A stretch of DNA of 64,000 nt, taken from positions 617,036 to 681,035 of the forward strand of contig NZ_CP017675.1 of the NCBI RefSeq assembly GCF_001870225.1, given 5' to 3'. The number at the start of each line of letters is the position of its first letter. Within the stretch, counting starts at the first letter, position 1. The position numbers were made by a program, and so were the translations under genes. Shown one piece after another: positions 29,313 to 37,966 of this stretch. The DNA is from Gloeomargarita lithophora Alchichica-D10. GTDB lineage: Bacteria > Cyanobacteriota > Cyanobacteriia > Gloeomargaritales > Gloeomargaritaceae. The notes beneath the pieces are model-generated. The model ran no database searches and was not told where the DNA came from. It saw only the letters and a program-made list of their open reading frames with translations.

Positions 29313-30736
29313 GTTTCCAACTAATCCAATTAACGCATTGGAAGCGAGACTTCGAGTTGACTAGCGAAAGCGAAGACATCTTACGTTTCCAACTAATCCA
29401 ATTAACGCATTGGAAGCGAGAAGACGCCCGCCAGCGGATCACTGATGTTCGGTTCAGTTTCCAACTAATCCAATTAACGCATTGGAAGCGAGGACAATCC
29501 ATATAAACGGGTATGACCTACCCGGTTTGTTTCCAACTAATCCAATTAACGCATTGGAAGCGAGCAGCGATCACCGGAAAGTGATCGCAACAAAGGGTTG
29601 GGTGTTTCCAACTAATCCAATTAACGCATTGGAAGCGAGTTGAAAAGGCGTGGGCGAAGCTACTGTATGGCCTTAAGTTTCCAACTAATCCAATTAACGC
29701 ATTGGAAGCGAGCGTTACAACCAAGGAAGCCCTGGTGACCCCAGGGATGTTTCCAACTAATCCAATTAACGCATTGGAAGCGAGACTTCGAGTTGACTAG
29801 CGAAAGCGAAGACATCTTACGTTTCCAACTAATCCAATTAACGCATTGGAAGCGAGAAGACGCCCGCCAGCGGATCACTGATGTTCGGTTCAGTTTCCAA
29901 CTAATCCAATTAACGCATTGGAAGCGAGATTCTTGAGTTTGACCGGCTTGGAATGCTCTGTGATTGTTTCCAACTAATCCAATTAACGCATTGGAAGCGA
30001 GAAGGGTGCCCGAGGGTACCCTTTGGGGGGACGTAGTGTTTCCAACTAATCCAATTAACGCATTGGAAGCGAGATTTCAACAAAATTCAATTCAAGATTG
30101 ATGGACATGTTTCCAACTAATCCAATTAACGCATTGGAAGCGAGAGGACACAGAGAAATCGTCACGCCCTGCAATCAAATCTTGTTTCCAACTAATCCAA
30201 TTAACGCATTGGAAGCGAGTTGCCTTTCAAGGTGACGATTGCGTGATCTTGATCGAGTTTCCAACTAATCCAATTAACGCATTGGAAGCGAGGCCGCATC
30301 CGCTCCGTCCGGGTTTACTTCCGCACCTGGTTTCCAACTAATCCAATTAACGCATTGGAAGCGAGCGCACGCGCAAGCGTGGGGGTATCGAGCTGACGTA
30401 TGTTTCCAACTAATCCAATTAACGCATTGGAAGCGAGCGGGTAATCGTTTTCACCAACGAGGCCGGTCTGCGCGCCCAGTTTCCAACTAATCCAATTAAC
30501 GCATTGGAAGCGAGTGGTAGCCTCGTCTCTTTAGAGCGGGAATTGTCAATTCGTTTCCAACTAATCCAATTAACGCATTGGAAGCGAGAGAGGTGGACTT
30601 GCAGGAGCTGCGGGAGCAATCCCGCGTTTCCAACTAATCCAATTAACGCATTGGAAGCGAGACGACTACTGACTGGCAAGGCTGTCAGCCAGACAGCCCG
30701 GTTTCCAACTAATCCAATTAACGCATTGGAAGCGAG
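29313..30736 (-). CRISPR. CRISPR array 1: 20 repeats, 19 spacers
   Basis: Repeats are 36 bases and appear identical. On the plus strand they start GTTTCCAACT and end GGAAGCGAG, so in the sense of the cas genes they end in TTGGAAAC, like array 2. Spacers are about 35-41 bases. Minus-strand transcription is inferred from that end and the downstream cas10. Spacers at 29349-29384 and 29421-29456 recur exactly at 29785-29820 and 29857-29892. The distal end cuts a Csx2-like gene. Confidence 0.98.
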
Positions 30737-30937
30737 TGCCTTATTTGGGACTGGCTCCTAGATTAGCATTCTGGCTCCATTTCCGCCAACCCTCAGAGCG
30801 TGTTAGTACATTTAGGTCAAAACTGCTATTCCCAATCCCGCAAACATCGTGTAGGAGCCACTCCGCCGACCTCCACCATAAAATCGGCCTTTCCCGTTTT
30901 TGCTGACCCCGGCGGTGCAGATAATGAACCATTTGCC
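30737..30937 (-). promoter_or_regulatory. Putative leader of array 1
   Basis: About 200 bases with no gene between the array and the J-domain gene, on the side expected for a leader if the array is read on the minus strand. Sequence similarity to the leader of array 2 is not evident by eye. The promoter cannot be placed. Confidence 0.45.
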
Positions 30938-32059
30938 CTAAAATCCTCCCCCACCCCCAAATAAAATCCCTAGCAACACGACTGCCCCCGCCGCCCGGAG
31001 AAAACTGGCAAATTCCTCATTCTGTTGTTCTTGTTGGGCTTCTTCCGCTTTTTGTTGCAGAGCTTTCATCAATAATAATCGCTCACAAGCAGATAGACCA
31101 GATACATATTCGCAGGTTAAACGGGTCGGGCTTAAATCCTTAAACATTTTGATTTTATCCTTCCTATGTCCAATTAATTCTTTGATTTGTTTACTCAGTT
31201 TTTCCCGCACCTCTCTAACTGCATTGACATAATCAGTAGGATACATATCAGCAAAGAATTTATAAGCTCTGAAATTTGCCCCAAGGTCTTCTGTTTGTTG
31301 CCAATAACGATGAATACTCTGTGAAAAAATAGCTTCTGTCTTCTCTTGCTTACGGCGTGTTTCATCCGTTAATTCATCATCTGTAAAAATACCCATAATA
31401 ATAATCCCAAAATAAGCAATGACTAAAAATGGCAAGAAAATATTGAAATACAACCAAACGACTAGGCCACCCAAGGGAAATAGAAATACATTGATAGCAA
31501 ACGCTACAATAAAAGCAACCACACCGGCGAATAAACCAAAACATATCACTACCAATCCTATGCCAATAAAACCTTCAAGAATAAGAGAAAATATTCTGGC
31601 AAGTTTCATGCCTAAATCATCAGGAAAGAGGTTCAAAGATGAATTAGAACTTTCCTGTATATGATACCTTTCTCGAATCTGGGACAATTCGTTCGTAAAA
31701 TTTTGCCAAAGAGCCTCTTCCTCTTGAACAAATATCTGAAATCCTTCATCCAAAATAGCTGTTGACAATAATTCATCTAATGTGGGACTAGCCGCTTTAT
31801 TCTTCGTCGCCATATCCCGCCCATCTTGAGTTTTTTTAGCACTTATTTTCTGGTCATAATTTGTCCGTAATTCTGTATCTTTAAGCGTTTCATAGGCTTG
31901 ATTGACCAGCTTTAACTGTTCTTCCGCTAATTTCCGCAAATTCTCATTCAAATTCCCCAATTTATCCGGGTGCAAATCTTTACATAAAGCAATGTATGCT
32001 AACCGGATTTCTTCTGTAGTCGCTGTAGGAGCCACCTTGAGAATCTCGTAATAATTCAT
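30938..32059 (-). CDS. J-domain membrane protein
   Basis: A 373-residue protein. Residues 1-70 form a J domain (YYEILKVAPTATTEEIRLAY, with the HPD tripeptide in DLHPDKLGN) that would stimulate Hsp70 ATPase. A central pair or more of membrane segments (LEGFIGIGLVVICFGLFAGV, LVVWLYFNIFLPFLVIAYFG) follows. The C-terminus has a helical region, another short hydrophobic stretch (AGAVVLLGILFGGGGGF) and no zinc fingers, so this is a class III J protein. It is the first gene upstream of array 1 and shares its strand, but I see no known CRISPR role. Confidence 0.85.
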   Translation of the reverse strand: MNYYEILKVAPTATTEEIRLAYIALCKDLHPDKLGNLNENLRKLAEEQLKLVNQAYETLKDTELRTNYDQKISAKKTQDGRDMATKNKAASPTLDELLSTAILDEGFQIFVQEEEALWQNFTNELSQIRERYHIQESSNSSLNLFPDDLGMKLARIFSLILEGFIGIGLVVICFGLFAGVVAFIVAFAINVFLFPLGGLVVWLYFNIFLPFLVIAYFGIIIMGIFTDDELTDETRRKQEKTEAIFSQSIHRYWQQTEDLGANFRAYKFFADMYPTDYVNAVREVREKLSKQIKELIGHRKDKIKMFKDLSPTRLTCEYVSGLSACERLLLMKALQQKAEEAQQEQQNEEFASFLRAAGAVVLLGILFGGGGGF

Positions 32060-32143
32060 AGATACCTATACCCCAGTAGTACTAAACGCACCCATAAGCA
32101 AATCATAAAACCTTATTGGAAGAACTTATTTCCAAGTCTCTAT

Positions 32144-32240
32144 AGTAATCCCGCACCACTACCGAACAGATACTCAGAAGAACCAGAAACGGGGGGGTGC
32201 CTCTGTGACCGCTGTTCAAAATTGAATTAGGATTTTTATA
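32144..32240. repeat. MITE-like element, family A
   Basis: Starts TAGTAATCCCGCACC, includes CGAACAGATACTCAGAAGAA and a G-rich core, and ends AATTAGGATTTTTATA. It lies 33 bases before the broken Uma2 gene. Confidence 0.75.
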
Positions 32241-32273
32241 TTCTGTTACAATATAATAAAATAACTACCCAAT

Positions 32274-32822
32274 ATGCGTGTGACAAGTACAATTCAGTGG
32301 ATTAGTGCCGACCTTGAACTCCTACCCGAAAATAGTAACCGTTATGAGATTATTGACGGGGAACTCTTTGTGAATCAGGCACCCCACTGGTTCCATCAAA
32401 GGGTATGTGGCAACTTATACCTAGCTTTAACTGTATGGGGTATCGGTTATGCGGCTATTGGTGCGGGTATTGTTTGGGGAGAAAGTGATGATGTGATTCC
32501 CGATGTGGTTTGGTTGCGTTCTGAAAACTATGAACAACTGCTCGATGAATCCGGCCACTTGCGAGGTTCTCCTGATTTAATTATTGAAGTTTTATCTCCA
32601 GGGACTACGAATGAACGTCGGGATAAAGAAGTTAAACTTAAACTCTATTCTACCCGTGGAGTAAAAGAGTATTGGATTATTGATTGACATCATCGTCAAA
32701 TCAGCGTTTATCGTCACGAATCTAGTCAATTAAAATTGGTGGAAACTTTCTTGGAAAATGACCTGATTACTTCACCCATTTTACCTAATTTTATCTGCCC
32801 TGTTAAACAAATTTTTGGATAG
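32274..32822 (+). pseudogene. Uma2 gene broken by one in-frame TGA
   Basis: The frame encodes a normal Uma2 N-terminus and core (NRYEIIDGELFVNQAPHW, PDLIIEVLSPGTTNERRDKE, GVKEYWIID), then meets TGA at 32685-32687. The same frame continues without further stops for 45 codons (HHRQISVYRHESSQLKLVET and on) to TAG at 32820-32822. Relatives usually carry a tryptophan or similar residue just after the EYWIID motif, so TGG to TGA is the likely change. The total would be 182 residues, the normal length. A truncated but folded product is possible because the catalytic core precedes the stop. Confidence 0.85.
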
Positions 32823-32847
32823 ATTTAGCAAGTTTATTTTCAAAATT

Positions 32848-33129
32848 TCAAGCCACAGTTGAACCCGGCGGCTCCGCTAATGGCCGACCACCCCAAATGA
32901 TAATTTGCCCCAGCGCATAGGGAGGAATCGGATAAAATCGCACACTGTCCTCTGCCATTTTGATACGTTTTTGTAATCGCTTTTGTAGTTCGGCTAATTT
33001 CCCTTCCGATAACCGGCATTCAAAGACGCTATACTGCACCCTTTGACCATAACCTTCCAATAGTTCTGCCACCTTACGCCGCCGCCGATTTGATGGTATA
33101 TCATAGCTCACGACAATCAGCCGTTCCAT
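32848..33129 (-). CDS. cas2: Cas2, locus A
   Basis: A 93-residue ferredoxin-fold Cas2, the partner of Cas1 in spacer acquisition. It has ERLIVVSYDIPSNRRRRKVA at the start, GQRVQYSVFECRLSEGKL, and SVRFYPIPPYALGQIIIWGG at the end. The ATG at 33129 starts 2 bases after the cas1 stop; an in-frame TTG lies two codons upstream. Its sequence is clearly different from, but parallel to, the Cas2 at 53074. Confidence 0.95.
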   Translation of the reverse strand: MERLIVVSYDIPSNRRRRKVAELLEGYGQRVQYSVFECRLSEGKLAELQKRLQKRIKMAEDSVRFYPIPPYALGQIIIWGGRPLAEPPGSTVA

Positions 33130-33131
33130 GC

Positions 33132-34109
33132 TCAATCAATTTGATAGGGCGTATAAACATAATCCATATCCAAAACTGCCCGCCGATACTGTTTCACCTG
33201 TTGTACCAATAATTCCCACCGCAGACCCTGACCCGCTTTGGTTTCCATCCGCCGAATCCAGGCTTGTAAGAAAATACGCTTCCCGCCGTCATTCAAGAAA
33301 CAACCCCCATTGCGATATTCAAAATCCCGTTCTGCCCGCACTTCCTTAGTATTAATCAAACTTAAAACTAAACTATCAACCAAAGAAGCCCGAAACTCCT
33401 CAATCAAATCCGAAACCAAGCCCAAATGCCCATGATGATCCGTGTGCAAAGTCCCCACCCTGGGGTCAAGCCCCTGCAACTCCACCAACAGCAATACATG
33501 ATTCCACAACACCTGATACCCAAAACTCAGCAGGGCATTCACCGGATTCGCCGGGGGTCGCCGGGAACGTCCCACAAACACAAACCCCTCCCCCCGCAAA
33601 CATTCCCCCAAAGCTGGGAAATAAATGGCCGCCGCCGCCCCCTCCATCCCCCGTACTTGGTCTAGGGTCTGGCATCGCCCCACCCGTTCCGCCAACCATT
33701 GCAGGGAATCAATCACCCTTTCCGCCCCAATTATCCCATAACGCCGGTAATGACGTAATAACACTGTACGACTATTGCGGATTTTGGCACGCACCATCAC
33801 TGCCGCCATTTGTACTTGCCAGGCCAGGGCGGTTTGCCTTTGGGCCACATAGCACACCCCAGACCCCCAGCCCACCGGCAACGTTCGCCCGTAACACCAA
33901 CCACTGCGGGACAGATAGGCCAAGGGAATGTTATGACGCAAACACGCCCTTACCGCCTGGGTAGTCATTTGCACCATGCCCAAGAGCATGACCGCCTCCA
34001 GTAGCGGCAATTGCCCGACACATCGCCTTTGCTCTCCCCGACGTAAATGCAGTTGTTCAGCGGACACCACTAAGACCGCTCCCTGTTCGACCACATACAA
34101 AGTTCGCAT
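33132..34109 (-). CDS. cas1: Cas1, locus A
   Basis: A 325-residue integrase of the adaptation module. The three metal-site regions are present: Glu in GMEGAAAAIYFP, His in GTLHTDHHGH, and the acidic DLIEEFRASLVD. NPVNALLSFGYQVLWNHVL is the usual central helix. Its ATG follows the stop of the small membrane protein with no gap (TAAATG), so the two are coupled. Paralogue at 52083. Confidence 0.96.
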   Translation of the reverse strand: MRTLYVVEQGAVLVVSAEQLHLRRGEQRRCVGQLPLLEAVMLLGMVQMTTQAVRACLRHNIPLAYLSRSGWCYGRTLPVGWGSGVCYVAQRQTALAWQVQMAAVMVRAKIRNSRTVLLRHYRRYGIIGAERVIDSLQWLAERVGRCQTLDQVRGMEGAAAAIYFPALGECLRGEGFVFVGRSRRPPANPVNALLSFGYQVLWNHVLLLVELQGLDPRVGTLHTDHHGHLGLVSDLIEEFRASLVDSLVLSLINTKEVRAERDFEYRNGGCFLNDGGKRIFLQAWIRRMETKAGQGLRWELLVQQVKQYRRAVLDMDYVYTPYQID

Positions 34110-34415
34110 TTATAACCAGGGGTCACGCTGGCGCAGGGATTCCGAAACCCGCTCAATGTCGGAGGTCATGGGCTGTTGTCCCGGCGATATTATTGAAGAA
34201 TTCGGCATCAACCAGAAACATACCCCATCCATCACCGTTGCCGTCAGCCACGTTGCCCCGGTGACCATCAGCGTATTGGTCAGCACCGCCGCCAACCCCA
34301 AGGGGGCAATCAGCAAAACAATCAGGGTAATGGTGCCGTTGACTACCGCCAATACTAAATTTCGCACCTGCAACTGCCGCACATGCAGAACCAACCACGT
34401 CCCCTTGCGAGCCAT
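34110..34415 (-). CDS. Small membrane protein coupled to Cas1, locus A
   Basis: A 101-residue protein starting at the ATG at 34415 (MARKGTWLV), which has GAGG 10 bases upstream. One or two membrane segments centre on VVNGTITLIVLLIAPLGLAA, and a second hydrophobic stretch precedes a hydrophilic tail. The same segment occurs in the protein at 51820, also directly before a cas1: about 26 of 35 residues are identical from VRNL to the TNT region. I recognise no family. The repeated position suggests a role in adaptation or in placing the adaptation complex at the membrane. Confidence 0.75.
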   Translation of the reverse strand: MARKGTWLVLHVRQLQVRNLVLAVVNGTITLIVLLIAPLGLAAVLTNTLMVTGATWLTATVMDGVCFWLMPNSSIISPGQQPMTSDIERVSESLRQRDPWL

Positions 34416-34570
34416 ATTCCCTAACCTCAAGACAATTGACCCAGTATGACCCGCCCTGGAATAGCTCCCTTCTAAGGGTTTCATTAGATGACCCAGCGCA
34501 CCGGACGTAGATAACCTTTGCACCTTAACCAACCAACCGAGGGCATTCCGCTACAACGATTGGTTAGCCC

Positions 34571-34840
34571 TTAACAACCGCCATATCTCTCAATACGTTC
34601 AAGCTCTTCACGAATCACTCTGCGTAAAGTTTCCGCTAAAGGCTCACGGTTTTGCTGAATATATTGGCGTAAAGCTTCATTGATCAAGGTTTGATAATTG
34701 CCTCCCCCAGCAATATGAACCTGTTCCCGAAACCATGCGAGAACCTCATCATCCAAGCGAATTGTAATGCGACTTTTTCCGAGTGGCGTTGGGTCAATTG
34801 CCCCTCGTTTACCCCGACTAAAATCATATTCTGCTTCCAT
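34571..34840 (-). CDS. brnA: BrnA-like antitoxin
   Basis: An 89-residue ribbon-helix-helix protein of the BrnA family, which binds BrnT toxin and represses their shared operon. The central KSRITIRLDDEVLAWFREQ with GGGNYQTLINEALRQYI is diagnostic. The C-terminus is a charged helix. Its start lies 2 bases after the remains of brnT. As the toxin is broken, the antitoxin is an orphan. Confidence 0.85.
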   Translation of the reverse strand: MEAEYDFSRGKRGAIDPTPLGKSRITIRLDDEVLAWFREQVHIAGGGNYQTLINEALRQYIQQNREPLAETLRRVIREELERIERYGGC

Positions 34841-34842
34841 GA

Positions 34843-35235
34843 TTATCCCTCTTCATACTGTTGCCGTTCTTGACGAGTTGCTTGGCGAGCAGAGATAACC
34901 CGGATGTCATCGCTCCGCATGGTGTAGGCAACCACCAAAACCCTACCAAACCCATCAACACCAATCGTGATAAATCGTTCTTCATCGAACCGTTCGTCTG
35001 GAATATAACAATCCTAATTCAATTTAGAACAGCGGTCGCAGGGGGGCACCCCCCGTAACTGGTTCTCCAGAGTTTCTGTTCGTCAAATGGCTACGCCACG
35101 CAGGCTATCGGGTGGGATTGCTATAGTAATGGCCAGATCGTCGGAGAAAACGGATACCGCATCGGCAAAGTCAATACCATGCTTGCGAAAGTTGGCTGTT
35201 GCTTTGTCTCTATTTTATTGGTAAATTATCTCAAT
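34843..35235 (-). pseudogene. brnT: BrnT toxin gene disrupted by a MITE-like element
   Basis: Two pieces of one BrnT (RelE-like RNase) frame are separated by 118 inserted bases plus a TA duplication. The upstream piece encodes RDKATANFRKHGIDFADAVS and VFSDDLAIT. The downstream piece encodes PDERFDEERFITIGVDGFGR and VISARQATRQERQQYEEG. Removing the element and one TA gives ITIPD in frame, a perfect repair. The 5' end also has TAA where the family has Trp (YQ-stop-NRDKA), and no ATG precedes it, so the gene carries at least two lesions. Confidence 0.85.
35006..35123. mobile_element. MITE-like element, family A, inserted in brnT
   Basis: 118 bases bounded by TAACAATCC and GGATTGCTA, which are near-perfect inverted repeats, and flanked by TA on both sides (35004-35005 and 35124-35125). 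TA duplication is the habit of IS630/Tc1/mariner elements. No transposase is encoded, so movement would need one in trans. Confidence 0.88.
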
Positions 35236-35517
35236 TATAGTATGCACACCTGTACACACTACCAAGAACAAGCTCTATCTCCTTTATTTGTTCAGCAATT
35301 GTTCACACAGCCAACCCTAGACCGTTTTGCAAGCAATTTGACTCTGTTTCCAGTGGGTCAATTTCAGGCATAGCCTTAACCGAGAACTTGATGGCTCATT
35401 AGCAGTTCAGCCCCCAAATCTAAAGCCACTCTGGAATTTCTACCCCGTTCCCCAGTGCCGGAATTATGTTCTTCCAACAGGCATCTATAATCAGAGCATT
35501 CTTAACCCATCCTGTCC

Positions 35518-36993
35518 ATGACCTTCACCGTGATGACCTTTGCCCCCGTCCAGGGCTTCATCGAGCGTTCCCGCAAATTGCGTGACTTGTACGGTAGTTC
35601 CTTCATCTTGTCCCACCTCGCCCGTGCCCTCTGCGAAGCCGGACAGTCAGAACTTGGGGGTGCAGACACTTTAGTTTCACCCGCTTTGATCAACGTTACC
35701 CAGGGGACTCCCAACCAGATCATTCTTGCCGGAAATTTCCCTGAAATTCAAGGGCGGCGGGCACTTTTGAAAGCCTGGAAAGAAATTGTGGATCAATGTC
35801 GCACCTGGATTGAAGCGCAAATCCCCGCCGAATATACCTGGAAGCGGCACTGGGAACTATGGGGCAACCACGCCTGGGAATTTTTCTGGGGGCAGGGAGA
35901 AACCATCACGGCGGCACGGGAAGAGATCAACCGAGCGAAGCGCAGTCGGGATTGGGTGGGCATCAACTGGCAGGGAGAAAGTTCCACGCTATCCGGTGCC
36001 GATGCGATTGCTTGGCCGGGGCTGGGACGCAAACGGGATAGCCGAGACATCCGCCTGGGTGAGGATGATCGGGAAATTAGAGAATTTTATAAAAAATTAC
36101 AATCCTTAACTGTGCTGGGCGAGGCTTTTGTGGATGCCACCGAGCAACTCAGTATTCCAGAGCTAATTAAACGTCTCGTCACCTATCATGTGGTCGCCAA
36201 ACGGATCGGCATTCAAGGGGAAGTCCCGGATAGTTTTCGGGATATTAAACTCCGGGAGCAAAGAACGTTTTGGTTCGCTGGGGATGGGGACAAAATCGGT
36301 GAGTATTTTCGGCAACTCAAGGAAAACGGCCAGGATGAAAGCACAGCACTCCGCCAGTTCAGTCAAGCCATGCTGGAATGGGGAGAAAATACCTTAAAAC
36401 CAGCCGTAGATGGCAAACTTGGCCGGATTGTTTATGCGGGTGGGGATGATTTTCTGGGGGTTTTATACCCAGCAGATACCCATGCCTTTTCCCCCCAAGC
36501 GTCCCTGGCGTGGTTTTATGAACGGTTCCCCCAGATTTGGCGGCAACATGGGCAAGATATTAAAGTGAGCGTGGGAGCAGTTCTAGCGGGCAAACAAGTG
36601 CCCCAACGGGATATTTTGCAACAGGCGCGGGAAGCGGAAAAATCTGCTAAAAAACAAGGCCGTGACCGCATTGCCCTGCGGGTTTTATTCAACGGGGGCA
36701 ATCACATCGAATGGGTATGTCCCTGGGATTTTTTACCACCCATATTTGCCAACTATCATGACCGGGATAATGGCAAGAACTGGACGCATATTTATAATGA
36801 CGTGGCGGTTTTAGCATCCCGGCGAGGGTTGGCGAGTCCTGCTGTGGCTTTCGCCCTATTTGAAGTTTATTTTGGTGCCGAAAACCGCCAAACATTAGAG
36901 CAAAATCCCAGTCATTACATTGGCACCGCCAGCGTCTCCGATTGGGTCAATAACTTAGCACAGGTGGGATTTCAACTATGTTCCAATACCTAA
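35518..36993 (+). CDS. cmr2: Cas10 (Cmr2) without HD domain, locus B
   Basis: A 491-residue Cas10 lacking the HD nuclease domain. The first residues (MTFTVMTFAPVQGFIERSRK) align with an internal point of the 989-residue Cas10 at 25931. Both palm motifs are present: FAGDGDKIGEYF (about residue 254) and RIVYAGGDDFLGVLYP (about 307), so cyclic oligoadenylate synthesis is expected. ssDNA cutting is not. The 280 bases before it (35236-35517) hold no recognisable gene and probably its promoter. Confidence 0.93.
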   Translation: MTFTVMTFAPVQGFIERSRKLRDLYGSSFILSHLARALCEAGQSELGGADTLVSPALINVTQGTPNQIILAGNFPEIQGRRALLKAWKEIVDQCRTWIEAQIPAEYTWKRHWELWGNHAWEFFWGQGETITAAREEINRAKRSRDWVGINWQGESSTLSGADAIAWPGLGRKRDSRDIRLGEDDREIREFYKKLQSLTVLGEAFVDATEQLSIPELIKRLVTYHVVAKRIGIQGEVPDSFRDIKLREQRTFWFAGDGDKIGEYFRQLKENGQDESTALRQFSQAMLEWGENTLKPAVDGKLGRIVYAGGDDFLGVLYPADTHAFSPQASLAWFYERFPQIWRQHGQDIKVSVGAVLAGKQVPQRDILQQAREAEKSAKKQGRDRIALRVLFNGGNHIEWVCPWDFLPPIFANYHDRDNGKNWTHIYNDVAVLASRRGLASPAVAFALFEVYFGAENRQTLEQNPSHYIGTASVSDWVNNLAQVGFQLCSNT

Positions 36994-37958
36994 TCACCCT
37001 AGAGCCTTTGGGCTTTTTGTATGGGAGTGCGGGACGTTTTCTGTCCCCGGATAATTTGGTAGGCCGTGCCGGGGTTACCTTTCCCCCCAGTGCCGCCACT
37101 GTATCGGGTTTATTTGCCGCCCATTACGGTGTCGAAGCCATGACAGCGGATAAAAACTGGATGTTTGCCGGGCCGTTTTGGAGCCTGATGGAAAACCCCC
37201 AGGATTTCTACGTTCCTACACCTATGAATTGTTTGGTTAAAGCCGGTAAAATTGAGCATATTTTGCATTGCAATAACAAAACCTGGGAACCAGCAATCAG
37301 CGGTAAATTTGACCAACGAGGTTGGCTCCCAATTAGCTGGTGGTTGGAGATAAATTCAGGGCAAAAAGTTGAGCCTGACCCCTGGGAATTTGCCCCGCAT
37401 TTACACCCCCGTTTGGAATTAGACCAACGCCGGGTACAAGCCAACGAAACCCAAGGGAGTTTGTTCCTGGAAAATGCGGTGATGCTCAAACCCGGAGTTT
37501 GTTTGGCCTACCTCAGCAGTCATCCCTTACCTGCGGGTTGGTATCGCTTTGGGGGCGAAGGGCACCTCGTAGATGGGCAATGCCATGACCTGCACGCAAG
37601 CACCCTGGAACTTTTGCAAAAACCGGCGGGTAAAAACTTTGCCACCATTACCCCTGGCCTATGGGGTTCCAACCGGCTGTCCACCCGTTGGCCGATGCAG
37701 GAGGGAGACCAACCCATTTGGCCTGACCCCGTTGTGCTGACCGAACGTCCCCAACCCTACCGCTATCGCCTGGGGGGAACCGGCACCGGTCGCCGCTTAT
37801 CGAGAGGCCGTTATGCCGTACCCGCCGGTACGGTTTATGTACTGCAAAAATCCCTTGACCCCTGGCACACTTGGCCTGAGACGTGGTTTCCCAAGGAGGG
37901 TTATTCCCTCAAACGCTGGGGTTGTGGCCTGTCGTTACCTTTACCAAACTTAAACTAG
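36978..37958 (+). CDS. cmr3: Cmr3-like RAMP subunit, locus B
   Basis: A 326-residue Cas5-group RAMP. It has LEPLGFLYGSAGRFLSPDNL and FPPSAATVSGLFAAHYG at the N-terminus, glycine-rich RFGGEGHLVDG in the middle, and YAVPAGTVYVLQ near the end. It overlaps the end of cas10 by 16 bases. The homologue in locus A is longer by about 50 residues. Confidence 0.88.
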   Translation: MFQYLITLEPLGFLYGSAGRFLSPDNLVGRAGVTFPPSAATVSGLFAAHYGVEAMTADKNWMFAGPFWSLMENPQDFYVPTPMNCLVKAGKIEHILHCNNKTWEPAISGKFDQRGWLPISWWLEINSGQKVEPDPWEFAPHLHPRLELDQRRVQANETQGSLFLENAVMLKPGVCLAYLSSHPLPAGWYRFGGEGHLVDGQCHDLHASTLELLQKPAGKNFATITPGLWGSNRLSTRWPMQEGDQPIWPDPVVLTERPQPYRYRLGGTGTGRRLSRGRYAVPAGTVYVLQKSLDPWHTWPETWFPKEGYSLKRWGCGLSLPLPNLN

Positions 37959-37966
37959 GAGCATTT

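Noticed and set aside
30002-30037. Hairpin in array 1 that could be a terminator
   Set aside because: It is one spacer with an internal palindrome (AGGGTGCCC..GGGTACCCT); spacers derive from foreign DNA and it lacks a T run.
35179-35373. 64-residue plus-strand frame before locus B cas10
   Set aside because: Half of it is antisense to the broken brnT, and no domain or ribosome binding site is evident.
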